Shown: in pieces, positions 31,725 to 40,420 of the stretch
How positions within the stretch are numbered: position 1 is the first letter of the stretch
Layout: each line of letters opens with the position of its first letter
Source of the DNA: RPQJ01 sp963700045
GTDB taxonomy: Bacteria > Pseudomonadota > Gammaproteobacteria > Steroidobacterales > Steroidobacteraceae
Length of the DNA stretch: 64,000 nucleotides
Assembly: GCA_963700045.1 (NCBI GenBank)
Contig: CAVOWK010000032.1
Location: forward strand, 124,001 to 188,000
Direction of reading: 5' to 3'
Notes under the pieces: model-generated
Database searches by the model: none
What the model was told of the DNA's origin: nothing
Seen by the model: only the letters and a program-made list of their open reading frames with translations
Position numbers and translations under genes: made by a program

Positions 31725-32473
31725 GGTGTTGCTCCTGCCATCAGATTGGATTCGGTGAATTTCCTCGGGTCCTCGAGGATGCTCCAGATTGCGGCGCGCG
31801 ACTTGACGATGTCCCGGGCCAGCGGCGGATCGCTGTCCTGGAGCAGCGAAAGCACCTTGAGGAGCAGCATGTCGTAGTCGCGGCGCAGTTCCGCGAGCGT
31901 CGCCGTGCCCTGCCGCTTGTGGTAAGCGCGGAACTTATCCACCAGGTCGTCGACTTGGTTCTTGAGCGCAAGCTTGGTCAACACGCCGATGGCCTTGGTT
32001 TCCCGGAGTCGCGACGCGAGCGACTTGAAGTCCAGCGGCGCGGGGGACGCCTGCGGTGCGGCAGGAACAGCAGCAACCTTTGGCATCGCCTGCGGTGGGG
32101 GCACGGTCACCGCCGTAACGGCAGCTACCGGCCTCGGTGGCGGCTTGGGTGGCGCGACCGTCGTGACCGGTGCGACCCTGGCGGGGACTTTGGGGACTGC
32201 GACTCGCGCGGCCGGAGCGGGCTCCACGGGGCGCACAGGCTGAACCGCCGGCGGCGGGGCCGGAAGCACGGGCACTTCGGCAACGGCGGGTGCGACCTCC
32301 ACTTGCGGCACCGCCGGTACGGGCGCCTCCTCGACTACTGCAACTGGCGCGGACGGCGACGCAACCGGGACCGTCGTCGGCACGTGCCTGACCCCGGCGC
32401 ATCCTGCGGCGACAAAGCAGGAGACCGTAAGCACCATGCTCGCGGAACGCGACATCGCTGCACAGCGGAACAT
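31721..32473 (-). CDS. Lipoprotein with Pro/Ala-rich linker, unknown function
   Basis: 250 residues. The signal peptide ends in a lipobox, VAAGC, so Cys25 should be lipidated. A linker of about 120 residues of proline, alanine and valine could span the periplasm. The folded C-terminal domain (about 150-250: LRETKAIGVLTKLALKNQV, then LARDIVKSRAAIWSILEDP) is helical. The alternative start at residue 7 (MSRSAS) is equally good. Coupled to the following small exported protein by an ATGA overlap. Confidence 0.75.
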   Translation of the reverse strand: MFRCAAMSRSASMVLTVSCFVAAGCAGVRHVPTTVPVASPSAPVAVVEEAPVPAVPQVEVAPAVAEVPVLPAPPPAVQPVRPVEPAPAARVAVPKVPARVAPVTTVAPPKPPPRPVAAVTAVTVPPPQAMPKVAAVPAAPQASPAPLDFKSLASRLRETKAIGVLTKLALKNQVDDLVDKFRAYHKRQGTATLAELRRDYDMLLLKVLSLLQDSDPPLARDIVKSRAAIWSILEDPRKFTESNLMAGATP

Positions 32474-32494
32474 CGGTCTCTCCGGGTCGGCGTT

Positions 32495-32710
32495 CTACGA
32501 GAACCACGAGTCGTCGGCTTTGGCCTGCCAGGCGGTGAGCTGCCTCTCAGCTTCGTCCTTGGCCACGCCGTAGCGCTCCTGGATCTTGCCGGCAAGCTGG
32601 TCGCGGTGACCAGCGACAACTTCCAGGTCATCGTCGGTCAACTTCCCCCACTGCACCTTGGCCTTGCCGGCCACTTGCTTCCAGTTTCCTTTGATGCGGT
32701 CCCAGTTCAT
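32495..32710 (-). CDS. CsbD family stress-response protein
   Basis: 71 residues beginning MNWDRIKGNWKQVAGKAKVQ, the hallmark of CsbD-like proteins, followed by DRLAGKIQ-type repeats (RDQLAGKIQERYGVAKDEAE). These small hydrophilic proteins are induced by general stress and stationary phase in many bacteria; their molecular role is unknown. The ATG at 32710 has an AAAGGAG site, so the longer in-frame start is rejected. Confidence 0.9.
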   Translation of the reverse strand: MNWDRIKGNWKQVAGKAKVQWGKLTDDDLEVVAGHRDQLAGKIQERYGVAKDEAERQLTAWQAKADDSWFS

Positions 32711-32775
32711 GGGTTTCTCCTTTGTCCATGAGCAATCGAAGCTTGCACGTGTCTCCGGCACATTCGGCCTTGAGC

Positions 32776-33768
32776 CTACCGGAGCGTTGAACCGTCACGA
32801 GTCATGGCGGCGCTGACCAATGCTGGCCGGGCACGCCGGCAGGCCTTCGCGCTCAGCAACGCAAAATCCGCCTTTTTCATCAGCGTCTCGGCATCCGTGC
32901 CATCGCCGGGATAAACCGCGATCCCGACACTCGCCGTCACGCGCAGATCCCGGCCTTCGATGCGGTGCGGCGCGGCGATTCGGGCGCGCAGTGCATCCGC
33001 AGCGCATGCCACGTCCTCGGCACAGGCCACTTCAGACAGCAGAACGACAAATTCATCGCCACCGAGTCGACTCACGGTGTCCGATTTGCGCACTCCCGCC
33101 ACCAGTCGACTCGCGACTGACTGCAGCACCTGGTCGCCGACCGCATGACCCAGTCGATCGTTGATGCGTTTGAAGCGGTCAAGGTCCACGAACAATACGG
33201 CCAGCTGGTTGCCATGGCGACACGCTGTTGCCATGGCCCGGTCGAGCCGGTCGGTCAGCAGCATCCGGTTGGGCAGGCCCGTCAGAACGTCGTGTTGCGC
33301 CAGATGCGACATTCGCAGCGACAAAGCGCGCGCCGCACCTACATCGTGAAACACGATCACCGCGCCAGTCACGTTTCCGTGCCGGTCATGAATCGGGGTG
33401 GCAGTGTCTTCGATCGCAGATTCACGCCCATCCCGGCCGATCAGCAGACAGTTCTCGCCCACACCGACACTGGTGTCACGCTGCACCGCCAGGGCCAGCG
33501 GATCCCGGGCGGGCTCACGACTGTCCGCGTCGATGATCCGCATCACTTCCGGCAGTGGTCGGCCGGTCGCCTCCCAGGTGGACCAACCGGTCATGCGCTC
33601 GGCGACCGGATTCATGTACGTGACGTTGCCCGCCAGGTCGGTGCTCAGAACGGCGTCCCCGATCGAGTCGAGCATCACTTGCGCGCGCTCTCCGGCCACG
33701 CGCGATGCTTCGAGGGTGGCGCCGACACTATTGAAGTTCGCCTGGACAAGCAGTTTCCTGCGGGGCAT
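32776..33768 (-). CDS. PAS-GGDEF diguanylate cyclase
   Basis: 330 residues: a short N-terminal helix, a PAS sensor domain (about 30-145, VMLDSIGDAVLSTDLAGNVT and VIVFHDVGAAR) and a GGDEF domain (about 155-320). The active site GGDEF is intact at 236-240, with the metal Asp in VDLDRFKRIND. The inhibitory I-site RKSD (227-230) lies exactly five residues upstream, so c-di-GMP feedback is expected. No transmembrane segment, so it senses a cytosolic signal. It is the last gene of the patatin-DevBCA-CpdA cluster, 8 bases after the cyclase-like gene. Confidence 0.9.
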   Translation of the reverse strand: MPRRKLLVQANFNSVGATLEASRVAGERAQVMLDSIGDAVLSTDLAGNVTYMNPVAERMTGWSTWEATGRPLPEVMRIIDADSREPARDPLALAVQRDTSVGVGENCLLIGRDGRESAIEDTATPIHDRHGNVTGAVIVFHDVGAARALSLRMSHLAQHDVLTGLPNRMLLTDRLDRAMATACRHGNQLAVLFVDLDRFKRINDRLGHAVGDQVLQSVASRLVAGVRKSDTVSRLGGDEFVVLLSEVACAEDVACAADALRARIAAPHRIEGRDLRVTASVGIAVYPGDGTDAETLMKKADFALLSAKACRRARPALVSAAMTRDGSTLR

Positions 33769-33776
33769 CAGCGCTC

Positions 33777-34214
33777 TCAGTGGATCGTGGCTACGGCCCG
33801 CATGATCCTGCGACCGGCTCTCATAGTCTGTGCGCCAGCGGACATTGGGCGGAACGGTTGCGTCGGCGACTGCGTGCGATCCGTGGACCCATGGACAGAC
33901 CTTCCCGGGTCGTCGACAAACGCGCGCACGAGCAGCGCGCCGTGCTCATGCAGCACTGGAATACAGACTTTCTGCGCATCCAGGATGCGCAGGAGCGCAT
34001 TGAGCGGGCGGTCTTTCATAGCCTGCACGGTGAAGCCCGTGAGGTCGAGCGTCAGGATGGCCCGGCGGTACAGGTACTTGGCATCCAGAGTGTCATGACT
34101 GATGGAACCCTCCTGCAGCGCGAGCAGGTCGCGATAAACCTCTTCCGTCCAACCATTGCAGCTGGCCAGGGCAGCGGGAGTATCCAGCAGCGGAAACGGC
34201 AGTTTGTCTTTCAT
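33777..34214 (-). CDS. Truncated class III nucleotidyl cyclase-like protein
   Basis: 145 residues as read. Residues 50-102 look like the start of a class III cyclase domain: AILTLDLTGFTVQAM carries the first metal-binding Asp (Asp57) and HGALLVRAFVDD the second (Asp101/102). The rest of the domain, with the base-recognition and transition-state residues, is missing; the tail after VDD is unlike any cyclase. So it is either a non-enzymatic remnant, or the gene lost its 3' part. ATG 34214, 17 bases after cpdA. Confidence 0.5.
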   Translation of the reverse strand: MKDKLPFPLLDTPAALASCNGWTEEVYRDLLALQEGSISHDTLDAKYLYRRAILTLDLTGFTVQAMKDRPLNALLRILDAQKVCIPVLHEHGALLVRAFVDDPGRSVHGSTDRTQSPTQPFRPMSAGAQTMRAGRRIMRAVATIH

Positions 34215-34231
34215 GTGGGCTCCCAAGGTCA

Positions 34232-35041
34232 TCAAAAACGGTCGTCGGGCGGCCGTTCGGCCACTTCCCAGTCCTGCAGCCACCGCACTTCCGTCCGCAC
34301 CTGGCCATCGGGCAGCAGCTCCAGCCAGCGATATCCCGGCGGCCTGAGGTCCATCACGCAGTGCTCGGTGAGCGGCGTGAATTGCGCGCAGGTCGAAGGC
34401 GTCGCGAGCACGAGCGTGTGTCCGTGCCGCCGCTCGAACGCCTGGTGCACGTGACCACCGAGTACGGCACGCACGGTCGGATACCGCTCGATGACGGCCA
34501 GAAACTCACAGGCATTGCGCAAGCCCACGCCATCGAGCCAGGTGCTGCCGACGGGCAATGGCGGATGATGCAGACACACGAGGAGCGGCCGGTCGCCGAA
34601 GGCCTGCAGCGCCGACTCGAGGCGCAACAGTTCCTTCGATTCGACTCTGCCTTCGGGGCGGCCATGCACGTGCGTGTCGATGAACACCGCACCCCACGCG
34701 CCGAATTCAGCCGTGCCGCCGTACTGGAACCCATCGCCGCCCACCAGGTCGACCATCAGGTCCGGCTCATCGTGATTGCCGGGCAGGCAGAACACAGGCA
34801 GGTCGTACGGACGCAGTGCGCGGCGGAAATTGTCGTAGGCGGCGGCGCTGTGATCGTCGGCGATGTCGCCAGTCACGAGAATCGCAGCAGGCCGCGGCGT
34901 CCCGGGTGCGAAAGCCTCGGCCAGCACCCTGCGCAACGAGACTGCGGTCGTCACGCCGTAGATTTTCCTCGTCTCATCCCCGAACAGGTGAGGATCGGTG
35001 ACCTGCAGCAGCCGCACGGAATTGCCAAGCGATCCGATCAT
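34232..35041 (-). CDS. cpdA: CpdA-like 3',5'-cyclic-AMP phosphodiesterase
   Basis: 269 residues of the calcineurin-like metallophosphoesterase fold. Metal-binding motifs are in order: VTDPHLF (D-x-H), VTGDIADD (GD), LPGNHDE (GNHD/E), CLHHPP, and GGHVH. The size and the VTDPHLFGDETRKIYGV start match class III cAMP phosphodiesterase CpdA. The reading frame stays open upstream of this ATG and joins the GAF domain of the ATPase gene without a stop, an odd feature described separately. It would set cAMP level for the cNMP-binding phospholipase of the same cluster. Confidence 0.86.
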   Translation of the reverse strand: MIGSLGNSVRLLQVTDPHLFGDETRKIYGVTTAVSLRRVLAEAFAPGTPRPAAILVTGDIADDHSAAAYDNFRRALRPYDLPVFCLPGNHDEPDLMVDLVGGDGFQYGGTAEFGAWGAVFIDTHVHGRPEGRVESKELLRLESALQAFGDRPLLVCLHHPPLPVGSTWLDGVGLRNACEFLAVIERYPTVRAVLGGHVHQAFERRHGHTLVLATPSTCAQFTPLTEHCVMDLRPPGYRWLELLPDGQVRTEVRWLQDWEVAERPPDDRF

Positions 35042-36287
35042 GGCGCGGGCCGGGCGGCCGTCACGCCGATTGAGCAGTTGTGTCACGGCGAACACCGCAC
35101 CGCTGCTATCCTGCAGGGGCAGGCACAGCATGGAACGCGTGCGGAAGCCAGTCTCGGCATCGACTGCCTGGTTGAAACGCGGGTCGGCGTAGGCATCGTC
35201 GACTCACACCACCTCGCCCGACATTGCCGCAGCGCCCGCGATGCCGCTCGCCAGCGGAATGCGCACATATTCTCCTTCCGGCATGTCCTGCGCGGCGCGC
35301 AGCGCGAGCTGCTGGCGCTCGCGGTCGACCAGGAACAGCGACGCGCGTTCTGCCTCGAGCAGCTCGCCGACCCGGCGCGTAAAGACGCGCAGCGACTGCT
35401 CGAGCATGCTCTGGTAGGCCTCGTCGCTCGCCAGTGCGGTCGCTTCGAGGAACTTCTGCGACTGCTGCGTAAGCTCCTGCAGCGTGCTGCGGAACGCAGT
35501 CTCGTCCATCGCATCGACCAGCTGCTCGATGTGCTGCCGGTCGGTGTTCTGGGCCAGCAGGTGCATCATCTGTTGCGTATTGGCGATGACGGCATCGGTG
35601 AAGGTGGCGAGCTTGCCGTCTTCGAGGTGCACGATTCGATCGGCAACGTCGAGTATGCGGCTGTCGTGCGTGACCAGCAGGATGGTGGTGCCCCGCTCCC
35701 GGGCCAGTGCCTGCATGCGATCGACGACCTCGCGGCCCGAGGCTTTGTCGAGCGACGCGGTAGGCTCGTCTGCGAGCACCATGACCGGCTCGCCGACCAG
35801 GGCGCGCGCAATGGCCACGCGCTGGCGCTGGCCACCGGATAGCTGCTCCGCGCGCTTGTGAGTGTGCTCGCCAAGACCGACTGCCTCCAGCATTGCATCA
35901 GCCTTGCGTCGAAGCTCGGCACGTGCGGCGCGACCGGTCACGCGCAGGCCGAGCTGCACGTTTTGCGAAGCAGTCAATGCGCCGAGCAGGTTGTGGCTCT
36001 GGAAGATGAAGCCGATACGCTTGCGGACGTCTTCTAGAGCCGTGCGATTTGCGCCGTCGAGCTGGTGACCGAGCACACGCAGGCGCCCCTCCTGTGGTGC
36101 ACGCAACGCACCGACGAGCGTCAGCAGTGTCGTCTTGCCAGAACCCGACGGCCCGGTGACGATGACGATCTCGCCAGCGGGAATCGTCGTCGTCACGTCG
36201 TGCAGGATCTGCCGACGCAGTGGGCCCTTGCCGTAAGTAGTGATTGAGGTTCTCGACGACGACCGGCGGGTCCGCACTGCCAGGCAT
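35042..36287 (-). CDS. DevA-type ABC exporter ATPase fused to a GAF domain (frameshift and in-frame stop)
   Basis: ATPase domain: Walker A GPSGSGKTT, signature LSGGQRQR, Walker B VMVLADEPTASLD; then a helical linker and a GAF domain (LGELLEAERASLFLVDRERQ, then MPEGEYVRIPLASGIAG). The start MPGSADPPVVVENLNHY joins the main frame after removal of one extra base at about 36236. A TGA at 35204-35206 interrupts the GAF domain in frame exactly where an Arg codon (CGA) would fit; the domain then continues VDDAYADPRFNQAVDAETGF to about 35070. ATGA overlap with the permease gene. Confidence 0.82.
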
Positions 36288-37468
36288 CAGAAGACCTCCG
36301 CCGGGTCGAGGCGACGCACCTTGCGCAGCGCCAGGAAACCGGAGAGCGCGCACATCACGAGCGTCAGCACGAACACCGTGAGTGCCCGATCGGTCGTCAG
36401 GTGCAGCGGCAAACGGGTCGCGTGCGCAGCCGATCGGTAGAGGAACCACGCCGCGGCCATGCCCGGCAGGTAGCCGAGCACGGCGAGTATTGCTGCCTGC
36501 TGCAGCACGATGCCGGACACGAATCGATTGCGATACCCAATGGCCCGCAGCGTGGCGTACTCACGCAAGTGCTCGGACACGTCGGCGAACAGGATCTGGT
36601 AGACGATGATCGCGCCGACCACCAAGCCCATGATCGCGCCGAACGCGAACACGTAACCGATCGGCGTCGCCCCGTTCCAGTACGCCTTCTCGCGGGCGGC
36701 GAAGTCGGCCTTGGTCATGACCAGCACGTCCGCGGGCAGGTAGGAGCGCAGGCGATCGCGCGCGGAATTCGCATCGACGCCCGGCTTCAGCGTCACCAGG
36801 CCCAGCTGGATCTGGTTGCGCGACCGGTCCGGAAACAGCCGCAGCCAGTTGTCGACGCTGGTGAGCACCGTGCCATCGATGCCGAACGAAGGGCCGATCT
36901 CGATCAGTCCGACCACCGAGACCGCACGATCGTTAATCTCGGTGCTGACCGGCGCATCCGGGCGCCAGCTCTCCCCCACCGGCCCGAATTCCGGCCGCGA
37001 CGCCCGGTCGAACAACACGACGTCCTGTGCAGCCAGCCTGGAATAGTTGTCCGCGAAGCCCGGCGTATCGAGCACGTTACGGGTGGGGTCGATGCCGACC
37101 GCATTGATGCTGCGGCGGGCGTTGGTCCACGGGTTCTTCCACGTCGCCGGAAAGACGTAGACCGGGCTCACCGACTCGACGTCGGGTGAACCCATCGCCT
37201 CGTACAGGCGGCGGATCGTAAACGGCGCCGGCCGCACGATGAAGACACTGTCCGTACTGAAGAGCGCAATGTCGTAGCGGAAACGCTCGTGGAATCGCAA
37301 CGTGCTCTCGAACAGCGCCGAGCGAAAGCCGAGCTGCATCAGGATCAGCAGCACGGCGAACGCGATGCCCGCCACCGCGACGGTGAGCCGCAGCGGCTTG
37401 TGCCACAGTTGCAACCACCCGAGCGGGGCGGAGGGCAGCAGCCGGCTCCACGTGCGCTCAACGGCCAA
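36287..37468 (-). CDS. DevC-type ABC transporter permease (FtsX-like)
   Basis: 393 residues. One N-terminal TM segment (AVAGIAFAVLLILMQLGF) followed by a large periplasmic domain with MacB/FtsX-like features (about 55-250) and three C-terminal TM segments (YVFAFGAIMGLVVGAIIVYQ onward). This is the DevC layout, known for glycolipid export in cyanobacteria. It begins with TTG at 37468, overlapping the adaptor gene by 11 bases, and its stop overlaps the ATPase start. The likely substrate is a lipid or hydrophobic molecule, by family only. Confidence 0.88.
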   Translation of the reverse strand: MAVERTWSRLLPSAPLGWLQLWHKPLRLTVAVAGIAFAVLLILMQLGFRSALFESTLRFHERFRYDIALFSTDSVFIVRPAPFTIRRLYEAMGSPDVESVSPVYVFPATWKNPWTNARRSINAVGIDPTRNVLDTPGFADNYSRLAAQDVVLFDRASRPEFGPVGESWRPDAPVSTEINDRAVSVVGLIEIGPSFGIDGTVLTSVDNWLRLFPDRSRNQIQLGLVTLKPGVDANSARDRLRSYLPADVLVMTKADFAAREKAYWNGATPIGYVFAFGAIMGLVVGAIIVYQILFADVSEHLREYATLRAIGYRNRFVSGIVLQQAAILAVLGYLPGMAAAWFLYRSAAHATRLPLHLTTDRALTVFVLTLVMCALSGFLALRKVRRLDPAEVF

Positions 37469-38439
37469 TCTCGACCTCCACCTGGAGGTTCGTGAGGTTC
37501 GCAGCCGCGCGGCCGTCGTCGAGCTTGATCTCGACCTCGACGATGCGCGCATCCTTGCGGGCAACGGGGTCATCACCGATCTGGTCGATCTTCTGCACTT
37601 TGGGGCGAATGCGCGTCACGGTGCCGGTGAGGTCCTGCGGCAGCGCCGGGCTGCGCACCAGCGCGCGCTGGCCGCACTCGCACGCGGCGGACGTCGGCTT
37701 CGAAGACCTCTGCGACCGCCTGCATCTGGTCGACGCGTGCAAGCTCGAGAACACCCTCCATGCCGACGATTTCGCCGGGCCGGCGCCGCACGTCGATGAC
37801 ACGACCGGCGAAGGGAGCGCGGACGAACGAGCGCTCGAGTTCCGTCTCGAAGCGCGTCACGCGCGCGGTGGCTGCGCTGATACGCGACTGCGCGACACTG
37901 GCCGAGGCACGTCGCGCCTTGCACGAAGCCACGCCGGCATCGGCATCGCCCTTGGCTTGCTCGGCGTCCTCGCTCGAGGCGAGTCCGCGGCCCAGCAGGT
38001 CCTGCTTGCGCTTCGAGCGCTTGGCCGCAACGTCGGCAAGCACGCAGGCCTCATCCGCGAGGCTGACGGAGGCGGTGGCATCGCGCTTCGCGGTCTCGAG
38101 CTCGGCTTTTGCTTCGACGATGCGGCTGCGCGCCAGCGCCGCGGTGTCGACCTCGGCCAGCAGTTGACCCGCCGTCACGTCCGAGCCGCGGTCGACCAGC
38201 AGTCTGCTCAAGATCGCGCCCGACATCGCGTCGGGCGTCGAGGCGGCCGCGACGCGGACGATGCCACCGTACGGTTCGATGCGACCGAGCGCCGCCACTC
38301 CCCGCGCGCCAGCAGCCGTCTTCATGACGGCGTCCGCCCCTGCCGCAGCGGCTCGTGCGGGCTGGCACCCGATCGCCCAGGCAATAATCGTCAGCACAGC
38401 CGCACGCGCGGGTCGCCCGATCCGGATTGAATGCTGCAA
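37458..38439 (-). CDS. DevB/HlyD-type periplasmic adaptor (one frameshift)
   Basis: About 327 residues. Starts with TTG at 38439 and a hydrophobic signal (AAVLTIIAWAIGCQPARA), then the split lipoyl motif (GRIEPYGGIVRVAA ... SRLLVDRGSDVTAGQLLAEV), a helical hairpin (about 90-190), and the second lipoyl/beta-barrel part (RSFVRAPFAGRVIDVRRRPG). A frame change near 37690 is needed to reach the C-terminus, ARIVEVEIKLDDGRAAANLT. It couples the DevC/DevA pump to an outer-membrane channel, which is not encoded here. Confidence 0.86.
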
Positions 38440-38482
38440 GTTCCCCCCTGCTTTGCCGGCCCTGCGGCCGAGTAACTTCGAC

Positions 38483-40294
38483 TCAGCCCTGCGGCGACCA
38501 ACCTTCTGCGATCGCCTTTTGCGCTTCGCGATATCCGACTTCGACGACGCGGTCGAAGTTGCGCACTTCCGTGAAGCTGAAACCACCCACCGGCGGCCGC
38601 ACCAGCAAGTCCGCGCGCGCCCCGGCCGCTCGTGCAGAACCGATCGCGCCGATCGACATCGCCATCAGCATCAACGACACCGGGCTCGGCACGCGATAAC
38701 GCTTGGAGAGCGGCAGCACACGACCGGCGAGCACGCGCCAGGGCGAAGGCACGGAATCGTAATTGACCGTGTAATCCTTGCGCGAACTCAGGTCGACGGC
38801 GATCACGCGACCGACGGGACGGGCCCGCATGAGGTCGACCGGCAGGTTATCGAGGATGCCGCCGTCGACGGACAGTTGGCCGTTGATCACGGCCGGCGGG
38901 AAGATACCGGGCAGCGACACGCTTGCGCGCAACGAGCGCGGCAAGGAGCCCCGATCGTGCACCTGCACACGGCCATTGCCGAGGTTGCTGGAGACGCAGA
39001 AGAACGGCACCGGCAGGTCTTCGATTTCGCCCGGCAAATGGGCATCGATCAGGCGCTCCATGCGTCGTCCGCGCAGGAACGAGATGATCGGCAGGGTCAC
39101 GTCGCCAAACGGTTTGCCGTCCACGAACGCTTTGCGCGCACGCTCGATGACAACCCCTGGCTCCAGTCCCGTCGCCATGCCGGCCGCCATGACGGCGCCG
39201 ATGCTGGCGCCACCGAGCCAGTCCACCGGTATGCCGGATTCATACAACGCACGATAGACGCCCAGATGTGCAAACCCGCGAGCGGCGCCACCACCGAGCA
39301 CGAGCCCGACGGCGCGCCCTGCGATGACACGGGCGAGGCGGTCGAGGTCGCCCAGGATGCCGGATCGAACGTGCAGGTGAAAATCCAGCTTGCGTGGCGC
39401 CAGCCACGCAGCCGTTCCAGACAGTGTCTCGCCGTGCTGCTCGTGCCACAGCACCAGGGCACGACGTGCGACGGGGGCATTGGTCTCGTCGAATGCCTGC
39501 ACTTCCCAGGATCGGGGTGCGGCATCATCACCGGCCTGCCCGACCAGGAGGATGAGGTCGGCGTTGTGGAGCGCCATGTCGGTAAAGACACCGTCGGCCG
39601 GATTCGCCACGTACATGATGAAGCGATTCTCGTCTTCCTTGACGGCAAGCCAGTCGACCAACGCCGGCGACTGGTCCTGGTGTCGCGCTGCCGGCAAGGC
39701 AGGCGCACCCGCGTCGCGCATTGCCGTGGCGGACAGGACGCAGGTTGGTCCGTACAGCTGCAGCGCCGCGCCGAGTTTCGCCGCAAGGACCTCGGCCGAT
39801 TGCACCGAACCCAGCGGCACCAGTGCGATCGTCTTCAGGTTACGACGGATGTGCGAGACGCCGGCGGTCCGATCGCGCAACCGACCAGCGATACCGCCCG
39901 CGATGTGGCGCGTGAGATCGGGCCGCTGCCGGGCGAGCCGATCGAAGGCGGCAGAGGTCATCTTCAGCAACAGGCTGTTGCGCACGGCGCGGATGCTTGC
40001 GGATCGCGCCCCGCCGGTGAGCATGCCGATTTCGCCGATGGTCTCTCCGGGGTTGACCTCGGCCACGAGCCGTTCGCCGGATTCCTGGCCATTGGATTGT
40101 GCCAGCCAGACCTGCATGCGACCTCGCGCCAGCAGGAACAGGCAATCGGCTTCGTCACCCTGGCGGAACAGCCAATCGCCACCGCGGCACACGCATGGCT
40201 CGAACTCGTCGAGCACCAGCGCGGCTTCATCCCCGGGAATCGAAAAGTATTGCTGCAACGCCGTGACCAGCGTCGCTCGCGCGGCTGAATTCAT
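38483..40294 (-). CDS. Cyclic-nucleotide-binding patatin-like phospholipase (NTE-like)
   Basis: 603 residues, uninterrupted. Residues 12-130 are a cyclic nucleotide-binding domain with the phosphate cassette GETIGEIGML...RSAS (Arg97). Residues about 327-500 are a patatin domain: oxyanion hole GGGAARG (334-340), nucleophile Ser364 in GASIG, and Asp477 in DGG. The order cNMP-patatin is that of neuropathy-target-esterase-like lysophospholipases. The domain between them (150-300) is helical and unassigned. It is the first gene of the cluster, 43 bases before devB, and should be the effector that responds to cAMP. Confidence 0.93.
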   Translation of the reverse strand: MNSAARATLVTALQQYFSIPGDEAALVLDEFEPCVCRGGDWLFRQGDEADCLFLLARGRMQVWLAQSNGQESGERLVAEVNPGETIGEIGMLTGGARSASIRAVRNSLLLKMTSAAFDRLARQRPDLTRHIAGGIAGRLRDRTAGVSHIRRNLKTIALVPLGSVQSAEVLAAKLGAALQLYGPTCVLSATAMRDAGAPALPAARHQDQSPALVDWLAVKEDENRFIMYVANPADGVFTDMALHNADLILLVGQAGDDAAPRSWEVQAFDETNAPVARRALVLWHEQHGETLSGTAAWLAPRKLDFHLHVRSGILGDLDRLARVIAGRAVGLVLGGGAARGFAHLGVYRALYESGIPVDWLGGASIGAVMAAGMATGLEPGVVIERARKAFVDGKPFGDVTLPIISFLRGRRMERLIDAHLPGEIEDLPVPFFCVSSNLGNGRVQVHDRGSLPRSLRASVSLPGIFPPAVINGQLSVDGGILDNLPVDLMRARPVGRVIAVDLSSRKDYTVNYDSVPSPWRVLAGRVLPLSKRYRVPSPVSLMLMAMSIGAIGSARAAGARADLLVRPPVGGFSFTEVRNFDRVVEVGYREAQKAIAEGWSPQG

Positions 40295-40308
40295 TCCTCG
40301 CCCCGAAC

Positions 40309-40336
40309 TCTATAGTCTTTTCGTTATATCGACCAA
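40309..40336 (-). promoter_or_regulatory. Candidate promoter of the patatin-DevBCA-CpdA operon
   Basis: On the minus strand TTGGTC (40331-40336) and TATAGA (40309-40314) are 16 bases apart, about 15 bases before the start codon at 40294. The distance implies a short leader. No CRP-like palindrome was found beside it. Confidence 0.45.
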
Positions 40337-40420
40337 GAAGCCAGGCGAGCCGTCCTGGCAGCGCGTTCCCCCTGACGCATCAACCCGGGGAGTCTAGCCG
40401 TATTGCGACGTGTCGTCGCG

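Noticed and set aside
33768..33920. GGDEF gene starting further upstream as a fusion with the cyclase-like gene
   Set aside because: The frame is open, but the intervening residues look non-coding, the ATG at 33768 has a GAGAG site, and the two domains are in different frames.
38261..40288. 675-codon plus-strand frame opposite the patatin gene
   Set aside because: The minus-strand protein has all cNMP and patatin motifs; this one has none.
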